DNA of 10,811 nucleotides from Pseudomonadota bacterium (GTDB lineage Bacteria; Myxococcota_A; Polyangia; Polyangiales; Polyangiaceae). The stretch lies in NCBI GenBank assembly GCA_023411445.1, contig JAEYOT010000247.1:1-10811 (forward strand), read 5' to 3'. Of the stretch, positions 1 to 6,253 are shown one piece after another. The position numbers and the translations under genes are program-made. The first letter of the stretch is position 1. Each line of letters begins with the position of its first letter. The notes below the pieces were generated by a model. The model saw nothing but the letters and a program-made list of their open reading frames with translations, searched no databases and was not told the DNA's origin.

Positions 1-582
1 CACGGTGGAGGGCGAGAAGCCGAAGCGCTCGGAGCGCTTCGGTCCTGCCGCCGTGAAGCGTGCCGTGTCGATCGAATTGTGCATCACAACGAGCCTCTCC
101 CAGGCGATGCCGTGCGTGCGATGAGCCCAGCGCCGGAGCGCGCTACTGCACACGACGATGCGCTGAGCATCCAGCTGAAGCACGAAGTTGGCGGCGCGAA
201 TGCGGGGCGACCGCATGTAGATGTCACCCTGCTCGTAGCCGATCCTCACCGGCACCCCCTGACGACTGGCAGCGCGCAGCGCTAAAAAGCGGCTCCAGGT
301 GAGGTGCGCTTCGACCACGTCGGGGCAGAACGCGGCGACTTCGCGCTCCAGAGCGCCAACGGCGCGACCGTAGCGGTGGCACAGCACGTCCCTCCTCACG
401 TCTACGCCGCCTACCGAGCAGCCGGCGCGCTCGAGGCGCGCCCCCAGCGTTCCCCCTTCGAACAAGGACAGCGTACGATGCTGGATCTCGGGGAAATGGC
501 GGGTCGTGTGCTCCACCATCGTCGCTAGGTGGGTTCCGGCCCCTCCGAGCTTGAGTTCGTCGATGACGTGGAGGATGCGCAC
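1..582 (-). CDS. Glycosyltransferase, GT4-like (GT-B fold), N-terminal part, cut by window edge
   Basis: I translated the minus strand from GTG at 582-580. It stays open for 194 codons to the left edge, so the C-terminal sugar-nucleotide-binding half lies outside. The start reads V/M-R-I-L-H-V-I-D-E-L-K-L-G-G-A-G-T-H-L-A, the usual opening beta strand and Gly-rich loop of GT-B glycosyltransferases. Residues about 88-105 (PDVVEAHLTWSRFLALRAA) resemble the 'DVVHxH...A' strand. Residues about 142-150 (IVVCSSALR) and 164-176 (RLVVMHNSIDTARF) match the linker leading to the C-terminal domain, where 'N-x-I-D-x-x-R-F' is typical of family 4. An in-frame TAG at 594-592 limits the start to GTG 582 or CTG 585. 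Only a weak AGG lies upstream (593-591). The family role is transfer of a sugar to a lipid-linked acceptor at the inner face of the membrane; the sugar cannot be told. It diverges from the polymerase gene by 61 bp and probably belongs to the same polysaccharide locus. Family confidence is high, specificity unknown. Confidence 0.8.
   Translation of the reverse strand, partial: MRILHVIDELKLGGAGTHLATMVEHTTRHFPEIQHRTLSLFEGGTLGARLERAGCSVGGVDVRRDVLCHRYGRAVGALEREVAAFCPDVVEAHLTWSRFLALRAASRQGVPVRIGYEQGDIYMRSPRIRAANFVLQLDAQRIVVCSSALRRWAHRTHGIAWERLVVMHNSIDTARFTAAGPKRSERFGFSPSTV
20..42. repeat. Perfect 11-bp inverted repeat, 1-bp centre, inside the glycosyltransferase gene
   Basis: The left arm CCGAAGCGCTC (20-30) and right arm GAGCGCTTCGG (32-42) are exact reverse complements around one G at 31. 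On the coding (minus) strand it encodes P-K-R-S-E-R-F-G. No T-run follows on either strand and it lies within an open frame, so it is not a terminator. In GC-rich DNA a palindrome of this size could arise by chance. Confidence 0.6.
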
Positions 583-643
583 CAGGGCAGCCTAGACCAC
601 GGCCCGCGCCGCTGCCAATTGCTCGCGTCGTTCGGGAGATGCT
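583..643. promoter_or_regulatory. Short divergent intergenic region with RBS for the polymerase gene
   Basis: These 61 bp separate the start of the minus-strand glycosyltransferase from the GTG start of the plus-strand polymerase/ligase gene. A purine-rich GGGAG at 634-638, 5 nt before GTG 644, is a good Shine-Dalgarno and decides that start. No convincing -35/-10 pair is visible. With so little room, promoters for both genes would have to overlap each other or extend into coding sequence. Confidence 0.5.
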
Positions 644-3157
644 GTGGTAGCGTCCGGCGCGCTCGTGAGGTTGTCTCGCCGTTCCTCGTTGGGTGTGAGC
701 CGGCGTTGGCTGGACATCACGTCGCTCGTCTGTTTGGTCGGCATCGTGGCCGGTGCCGTGATGGCGATCGGCAGCGTGCACCCGGCCGTGCTCGCAGCCG
801 TCTTCTTGCTCGCGACCGCCTCAGCTACGCTGATCGTGCTCCACGAAGGTTTCGGCCGTGAGCTGGCCCCGGCCGCCATCCTGCTGGTGCTGGCGGCCGC
901 GTCGGCGCTGCAGGCGGCGAGCCTGCCCGCGAGCTTCATCGCGGCCATCGCGCCGAAGAATGCCGCCACCTTCGCCGAGGCGCTGCGTCCCTGGCGGCTT
1001 GACGGCCCCAGCCATCACTCGCTGTCGCTGGACGCAGCAGCGACGTGGGTAGAAGTCGCTCGCCATGTCACGTACGCGGCGACTCTGATCGTTGCGGCCA
1101 AGGTGGCTCGCGCGTGGGGCAGCTTAGCGATCGCGGCGGTCGTTTTCGGCGTGGCGCTCGTGGTGGCGCTCACGACGCTCGCGCACGGCATCGTCGAGGC
1201 CCGCTCCGTCTTCGGCATCTACGAGCCGCGCTACGCAACGCCCCGGCTGCTCTCGCCGCTCCTGAACCCGAACAACCTGGCGGGGTACCTCAACTTGGGA
1301 GCTTTCTGCGGTGCCGCTCTGCTGACCTCCCACCGTTTCGCAGTCGTGCGCTTGCCGGTGGTGCTCGGGATCGCCATCCTGGTCGGTGTCAGCGTGATCT
1401 GCGGTTCGCGCGGCGCCCTGCTCACGCTGGTGCTCGGCTGCGCCGCGCTCGCGGTGCGCTACCGTAAGGCGCTGCGGCACTGGCAGCCTCTCAGCTGGCT
1501 ACAGCTCGCCGCCGTGGTCGTCACCGCCGCCACCTTGGCCCAACTGGCAGCCCGTGACGACCAGCTCGCAGCCTACAGCGTCACCCACACGAAGCTGGCG
1601 TTGTTCGGTTGGGTGACGCGACTGATCCGCGACTACACCTGGTTGGGCGTGGGTCGCGGCGCTTTCGAGTCGGCGTTCCCGCCGTACCGCGAGGCCAGCA
1701 TCGCTGGGACCACCAGCAACGTCACCTTCGCGCACGCCGAGAATTTCTTGCTGCAGTGGGCCGCTGAGTGGGGCGGTCCGCTCTCCTTGGCCGCCATCAC
1801 GGCCGGTCTGTACGTCGCGTGGCGCTGGGGCCGCCGCACGAGCGGCGCCGCCATGATCGCGATTGGGCTCGCTGCGCTGCTGCTGCAAAATCTGGCGGAC
1901 GTGGCGCTCGAAGTGCCGGCAGTGTGCATCGCCATCGTGACCGCCAGCGCGGTGTTCTTCGCCTCCAAGGGTAGGCCGCGGTTCGCGCCACCTTCCTGGC
2001 CTCCCGGCGTGGTCGTCGCGGCCGCGGCTGCCAGCACGGCCCTGCTCGCGCTGTGCGCCTGGCGCGTTGCAGGCTTGGACACGGTCACGAATGCTCGCGA
2101 CCGGCTGCTCAAGATCTACGCCGACACCCGCTTCGAGAACCCTGCGAGCCGCGCCGAGTTCGACCGGGCTCTGCGCCGCGAGGTGCTGAGGCGCCCCGGA
2201 GAGCCGTACTTCCACTTGCTGGGAGCGAGGGCCGCTCGACAGAGCCGCGGCGAGCCAAATCGTTGGCTGTCTCGCGCGCTGGAGCTTGATCCCACCCGAG
2301 CCGAGACCTACTACGTGCTCGGCCGCATCCTCGCCGAACGTGGCTTCTTAGCACAGGGACTAGACGCGATGCGACACGCCTTGACGCAAGAGCCTAGGCT
2401 TTCTCGCAAAGTTGCCCGCGCCGCCGTCAAGCTGACCACCACCCCAGAGCTCCTCCTGCGCGCAGCGCCGGAGCGCGGCTGCGACTACCTCACGGAGGTC
2501 GCTAGCCGCCTCAAGACCGCGAGCCTGCCATTCTTGGTGGAGGCAGCCGCGCGCTTCCCGTCCTGCTCGGGCGTGGTGGACAAGTACGCAGAGCAAGCTC
2601 TCGCCAAGGCCGAGAGCGCCCGCTCGGATGAGCTCCCGGCCGCCGCGGTAGCCGCAGAGCATGCGGTTGCCACTGCGGAGAAGGCACGTCTGGAACCGAA
2701 CAAGCTAAACGTGCTGCGCGCGCGCTTGATCGCCCTCCAGGCAGGTCCCAAGGAAGCGCTAGCTGCGCTCGTCGGAAGGTGCCCCGCGCCCACGGAAGAC
2801 TTGGCCTGCACCAAGCAGCTACTGCGCTTCGCAGCCGCTGGGGGCAACCATAGCGACTTCTCCCGCGTGAGCCGTGATTTCTTGGCCGCGGCCTGCGACG
2901 AATCGGCAGCCTGCGTGAAAGCCGAACAGCTCGTCGGCGATCTGGCCGCGCAGCGGCAAGATTGGCCAACCGCGCTGGCCCATCATGAGCGCGCTGCTCG
3001 CCTGGGTGGTGGCAAGTCCGCGTGGAAGCGCTACTCCGACGTCGCGCGCAAGGCCGGCGCGTCAGGGCGGTCCGCCGACGCTCTGCGTCGCGCGCAGCAG
3101 CACGCTGACGACGACCCTGAACCTCCGCCCTCTCAGGCGCCTGACGATGACGACTAG
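644..3157 (+). CDS. O-antigen ligase/polymerase (Wzy/WaaL-like) membrane protein with TPR-like C-terminal half
   Basis: This 837-residue protein starts at GTG 644, chosen for the GGGAG 5 nt upstream. Residues 25 to about 475 carry many hydrophobic segments separated by short loops, including a large periplasmic-type loop. Within it are family-typical stretches: LLNPNNLAGYLNLG (206-219), C-G-S-R-G-A-L-L (253-260), YTWLGVGRGAFESAFPPYR (331-349) and HAENFLLQWAAEWG (364-377). These match the O-antigen ligase/Wzy superfamily, which joins lipid-linked glycan units at the periplasmic face of the inner membrane. Residues about 480-830 are soluble, Ala/Leu/Arg-rich helical repeats; RALELDPTRAETYYVLGRILAERG (544-567, quoted here in part as a TPR-like unit) is the clearest. 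The tail is acidic and Pro-rich, ending in four Asp. Fused TPRs occur in the family and may bind partner proteins. Ligase and polymerase cannot be separated by sequence; in this locus a polymerase (Wzy) is more likely. The stop overlaps that of the convergent aminotransferase gene. Confidence 0.85.
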   Translation: MVASGALVRLSRRSSLGVSRRWLDITSLVCLVGIVAGAVMAIGSVHPAVLAAVFLLATASATLIVLHEGFGRELAPAAILLVLAAASALQAASLPASFIAAIAPKNAATFAEALRPWRLDGPSHHSLSLDAAATWVEVARHVTYAATLIVAAKVARAWGSLAIAAVVFGVALVVALTTLAHGIVEARSVFGIYEPRYATPRLLSPLLNPNNLAGYLNLGAFCGAALLTSHRFAVVRLPVVLGIAILVGVSVICGSRGALLTLVLGCAALAVRYRKALRHWQPLSWLQLAAVVVTAATLAQLAARDDQLAAYSVTHTKLALFGWVTRLIRDYTWLGVGRGAFESAFPPYREASIAGTTSNVTFAHAENFLLQWAAEWGGPLSLAAITAGLYVAWRWGRRTSGAAMIAIGLAALLLQNLADVALEVPAVCIAIVTASAVFFASKGRPRFAPPSWPPGVVVAAAAASTALLALCAWRVAGLDTVTNARDRLLKIYADTRFENPASRAEFDRALRREVLRRPGEPYFHLLGARAARQSRGEPNRWLSRALELDPTRAETYYVLGRILAERGFLAQGLDAMRHALTQEPRLSRKVARAAVKLTTTPELLLRAAPERGCDYLTEVASRLKTASLPFLVEAAARFPSCSGVVDKYAEQALAKAESARSDELPAAAVAAEHAVATAEKARLEPNKLNVLRARLIALQAGPKEALAALVGRCPAPTEDLACTKQLLRFAAAGGNHSDFSRVSRDFLAAACDESAACVKAEQLVGDLAAQRQDWPTALAHHERAARLGGGKSAWKRYSDVARKAGASGRSADALRRAQQHADDDPEPPPSQAPDDDD

Positions 3158-4287
3158 CGCTCGAGCAGCGGCTTGACGCACTCGATGACGCGAGTCTGGT
3201 CGTCTCTGCTGAGCCCTGAGCCGCTCGGCAGACAGACGCCGCATTGGAAGATGCCTTCGGCGATCGAGCCGCCGAGCGTGCGAGCCCCACGAAACAGGGG
3301 CTGCAGGTGCAACGGCTTCCACACCGGCCTGGCCTCGATGTTCTGGCGACCGAGCGCCGCGATGACGCTCGGCACGTCAGCGTGAGCTTCTGGGCCTAAG
3401 GTCATACAAGTCAGCCACCGGGTGCTCCGACCGAACGGCGCCTCCGGCATGAAACCGACGCCCGGCGCGGCGCCGAGCTCTTCCAAGTAGCGCACGAAAA
3501 TCTCGCGGCGGCGAGCCACGAAGCCATCCAGCTTCTTGAGCTGTGCTCGCCCTACAGCGGCCAGCAGGCCGCTCAATCGGTAGTTGAAGCCGACCTCCTC
3601 GTGCTCGTAGTGAACCGTGGGCATGCGAGCCTGCGCCGCTAGGTACCGCACGCGTTGGGGCACGGCGGGGTCGCGCGCGATCAACATTCCGCCGCCGCTG
3701 GTGGTGACGATCTTGTTGCCGTTGAACGAGAAGATGCCGAAATCGCCCCAGGTTCCGGCCTTGGCCGAGCCACAGCTCGCTCCCAGCGCCTCGGCGGCGT
3801 CCTCCACCAGCGGCACCTCGTACTCGTCGCAGAGGCGGCGCAGCGCCGGGTAGTTGGCGCATTGGCCCAGTACGTCTACCGCCACGACCGCTTTGGGCAG
3901 CTTCCCGCGGCGCACGGCGGCGCGCAGCTCTTCCTCCACGAGGCCCGGATCCAGGTTCCAGCTCTCCCGCTCGGAGTCCACGAAGACGGGCGTTCCTTGG
4001 CAGTAGCGGATCGCGTTGGCAGTCGCGACGAAGGTCAGCGACGAGACCAGAACCTCATCGCCCGCCTCCACGCCGATCAGGTGCAGTGCGAGGTGTAGAG
4101 CCGCTGTGCCGCTCGCCAGTGCCGCCGCGTCGCCCACGCCGTGGTAAGCCGCGAACTCACGCTCGAAACCGTCCACGTGGGGCCCCAACGGGGCGATCCA
4201 GCCGGAGTCGAACGACTCCACCAAAAGCGCGCGCTCAGTATCGTCGACGCACGGCGGCGACAGGTAAACCCGCGGGTTACCAGACAT
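3154..4287 (-). CDS. PLP-dependent sugar aminotransferase, DegT/DnrJ/EryC1/StrS family, PglE-like
   Basis: This 377-residue protein has the family's usual length. It carries L-A-S-G-T-A-A-L-H-L-A-L (57-68) for the cofactor phosphate, VEDAAEALG (161-169) with Asp163 placed to contact the pyridine nitrogen, and FSFNGNKIVTTSGGGML (186-202) with Lys192 as the likely Schiff-base lysine. GFNYRLSGLLAAVGRAQL (233-250) and R-P-V-W-K-P-L-H-L-Q-P (320-330) are also typical. Such enzymes transfer an amino group from glutamate to a UDP-4-keto-6-deoxy sugar. The F-N-G-N-K context and W-K-P-L-H-L-Q-P recall PglE-type enzymes making the 4-amino precursor of bacillosamine. This fits the dehydratase gene 3 bp upstream, which would supply the substrate. 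Start ATG 4287 has GAAGGG 6 nt upstream, inside the end of the dehydratase gene, suggesting coupled translation. It is the last gene of the operon. Family is near certain; the exact sugar (UDP-4-amino-4,6-dideoxy-GlcNAc type versus perosamine-like) is inferred from context. Confidence 0.92.
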   Translation of the reverse strand: MSGNPRVYLSPPCVDDTERALLVESFDSGWIAPLGPHVDGFEREFAAYHGVGDAAALASGTAALHLALHLIGVEAGDEVLVSSLTFVATANAIRYCQGTPVFVDSERESWNLDPGLVEEELRAAVRRGKLPKAVVAVDVLGQCANYPALRRLCDEYEVPLVEDAAEALGASCGSAKAGTWGDFGIFSFNGNKIVTTSGGGMLIARDPAVPQRVRYLAAQARMPTVHYEHEEVGFNYRLSGLLAAVGRAQLKKLDGFVARRREIFVRYLEELGAAPGVGFMPEAPFGRSTRWLTCMTLGPEAHADVPSVIAALGRQNIEARPVWKPLHLQPLFRGARTLGGSIAEGIFQCGVCLPSGSGLSRDDQTRVIECVKPLLER

Positions 4288-4290
4288 CAG

Positions 4291-6243
4291 TCACCCTTCG
4301 GCCAGGCTAGGCACGAGGCCTTCGGCCGATACAGGCACGGCGCTGGGTGCAGGGCGGGCTACGGCCACCTTGGCGCTTGACGCTCGGTACTCCGGCACCA
4401 AGCACTCGAGCCCCTGTCGTGCGGCACGCTCGTCGCCTGCCACGGCTACGCGGACAAGCGCGTCGATCTGCGCCGCCAGCTCCTCGAACGGCAGCGGACG
4501 AAGCCTGCCGATGAACACCTTGGGGTGACGGGTCCGCGCGGCTTGCTCTTCATCGAGCGCCAGCTCCTCGAACAGCTTCTCGCCCGGTCGAACGCCGCTG
4601 AAGACAATCTCGATTTCGTCGTGCTTGTAGCCAGAGAGGCGAATCAAGTCCTTGGCCAGATCCAGCACCTTGACGGGCTCCCCCATGTCCAGGATGAAAA
4701 TCTCCCCGCCCTGCCCCATCGCCGCGGCCTGTAGCACCAGCTGGCTGGCCTCTGGGATGGTCATGAAATAGCGCCGCATCTCCGGATCGGTAACGGTCAC
4801 AGGACCGCCGCGCTCGATCTGCTCACGAAAAATCGGCACGACGCTGCCGGCGCTGCCTAGGACGTTCCCGAAACGCACGGCCGCGAAGCGCGTCTTGCTG
4901 CGGCTGGACATGGCTTGCACGAAGCACTCGGCGATACGCTTCGTCGCGCCCATCACGGAGGTCGGGTTGACGGCCTTGTCCGTCGAGATCATCACGAATG
5001 TGTCGACGTCATGCCGCGCCGCGGACTCTGCCAGAATGCGCGTGCCGACCACGTTGTTCTTGATCGCTTCGCATGGGTTCCACTCCATCAACGGCACGTG
5101 CTTGTGCGCGGCTGCGTGCAGGAGCACGTGCGGACAGTGCGCTCGCAGCAGCGCATCCACGCGCTGCCGATCACAGACATCCGCCAGCGCCGGGACCAGC
5201 TCCACCTCGGACTTCAGGGCGCCGAGCTCGCGATGGATCTGGAACAGGTTATTCTCGGCTCGCTCGAGCAGGATCAGCTTGCGCGGAGCGAAGCGCATCA
5301 CCTGGCGGCACAGCTCCGAGCCGATACTGCCGCCGGCGCCGCTAACCATGACGACGCGGCCGCGCAGCACCTCGCCGATCAGCCCTTCCTCCAGCGTCAC
5401 GGGCGCGCGCCGCAGCAGATCTTCGATGGCCACGTCGCGCATGCGCGACAGGTTGACGCTGCCGTCCACCATTTCATACAGGCCCGGCAGCACCTTGGCG
5501 TGCACCTTGACCCGCTCACATTCGTTGAGGATGCGCCGCACGACCGTGCCGGGCGCTTGCGGGATCGCTATCAGCACCTGTGTGGCCTGCGTCGCCACGC
5601 AGACCTCGGCGATTTGGTCGGTGGAGCCGAGCACGGTCAAGCCGTAGACCGCCGTGCCCTTCTTCAGCGGGTCATCGTCCACGTACCCAACCACGCTGAA
5701 GCCCAAGTCCGGACGAGACGCCACCTCGCGCGCAACGAGCAGCCCGGCTTGGCCGGCGCCGACGATAAGCGTCCGGATGGCGCGTGCTCGGCGCGAGGCG
5801 CGGCGGCGCTGCTTCACCACGTTGCTCTCCACCACCAAGCGGCGCACCACGCGGACTCCCACGACGCCTAGGAACGCGAGCACGAAGTCGATCGCTACGA
5901 CGCCGAGCGGGATGAACGTCGGCTGCAGCAGCGCATCGCCGCGCGTCACCCAGCCCACCGCCAGGCGGATCACTGCTAGGACGCTGGATGCCGTCGTGAT
6001 GGCGATGAAGATCCGCGTCGTCTCGCGCAGACCCACGTAGCTCCACGCAAAGCGCGGGATACCAAACGAGACCAGCGCCGCGTACTGCAGCACGATCACG
6101 ACCGGCAAGGTCGTGAGCAGACGCTCGATCATCACTCCCGGCAGCTGCCAATCGAAGCGGATCAAGAAGGCCAAAGCGTAGGCCAGGGTCAGGACCGACC
6201 AATCCGTTACCGTCTGCAGTGTCTTCGCGATAGTCCGACTCAT
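4291..6243 (-). CDS. Membrane-anchored UDP-sugar 4,6-dehydratase (PglF/WbpM/CapD-like polysaccharide biosynthesis protein)
   Basis: This 650-residue protein has the architecture of the long PglF/WbpM group. Four hydrophobic segments lie at about 15-29, 45-62, 78-97 and 112-132. A CoA-binding-like Rossmann domain follows (L-I-V-G-A-G-Q-A-G-L-L-V, 159-170, to about 260), then an extended short-chain dehydrogenase domain from about 295. The NAD-binding loop is VMVSGAGGSIGSE (298-310). The active-site stretch ISTDKAVNPTSVMGATKR (419-436) has the T-D-K motif, and Met431 sits where classical enzymes have Tyr (Y-x-x-x-K becomes M-x-x-x-K, Lys435), as in WbpM/PglF. PEMRRYFMTIPEASQLVLQA (487-506) and FSGVRPGEKLFEELAL (548-563) are also group hallmarks. 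The reaction is dehydration of UDP-GlcNAc to UDP-4-keto-6-deoxy sugar at the inner membrane. ATG 6243 is supported by GAGG 6 nt upstream. The last 35 or so residues are Ala/Pro/Val-rich and look unstructured. Substrate stereochemistry is inferred from the PglE-like neighbour. Confidence 0.92.
   Translation of the reverse strand: MSRTIAKTLQTVTDWSVLTLAYALAFLIRFDWQLPGVMIERLLTTLPVVIVLQYAALVSFGIPRFAWSYVGLRETTRIFIAITTASSVLAVIRLAVGWVTRGDALLQPTFIPLGVVAIDFVLAFLGVVGVRVVRRLVVESNVVKQRRRASRRARAIRTLIVGAGQAGLLVAREVASRPDLGFSVVGYVDDDPLKKGTAVYGLTVLGSTDQIAEVCVATQATQVLIAIPQAPGTVVRRILNECERVKVHAKVLPGLYEMVDGSVNLSRMRDVAIEDLLRRAPVTLEEGLIGEVLRGRVVMVSGAGGSIGSELCRQVMRFAPRKLILLERAENNLFQIHRELGALKSEVELVPALADVCDRQRVDALLRAHCPHVLLHAAAHKHVPLMEWNPCEAIKNNVVGTRILAESAARHDVDTFVMISTDKAVNPTSVMGATKRIAECFVQAMSSRSKTRFAAVRFGNVLGSAGSVVPIFREQIERGGPVTVTDPEMRRYFMTIPEASQLVLQAAAMGQGGEIFILDMGEPVKVLDLAKDLIRLSGYKHDEIEIVFSGVRPGEKLFEELALDEEQAARTRHPKVFIGRLRPLPFEELAAQIDALVRVAVAGDERAARQGLECLVPEYRASSAKVAVARPAPSAVPVSAEGLVPSLAEG
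4294..4299 (-). promoter_or_regulatory. Shine-Dalgarno for the aminotransferase gene
   Basis: The minus strand reads GAAGGG at 4299-4294, 6 nt before ATG 4287. It lies within the last codons of the dehydratase gene, so ribosomes finishing that gene could reinitiate. It supports the ATG 4287 start. Confidence 0.65.
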
Positions 6244-6249
6244 GCGAAG

Positions 6250-6253
6250 CCTC
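6250..6253 (-). promoter_or_regulatory. Shine-Dalgarno for the dehydratase gene, overlapping the kinase stop codon
   Basis: The minus strand reads GAGG at 6253-6250, 6 nt before ATG 6243. The TGA stop of the upstream co-polymerase/kinase gene (6254-6252) shares its G and A with this site, a layout expected for translational coupling in an operon. Confidence 0.6.

Noticed and set aside
224..781. 185-residue minus-strand frame with ATG
   Set aside because: It crosses the start regions of both the glycosyltransferase and the polymerase gene, is Arg/Pro/His-rich without motifs, and conflicts with the well-supported GTG frame.
3158..3175. Terminator between the convergent genes
   Set aside because: No stem-loop with a T-run is present; the reading frames overlap by 4 bp.
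4915..5871. 318-residue plus-strand open frame
   Set aside because: It lies wholly opposite the dehydratase SDR domain, is His/Arg/Ala-rich and shows no family motif.
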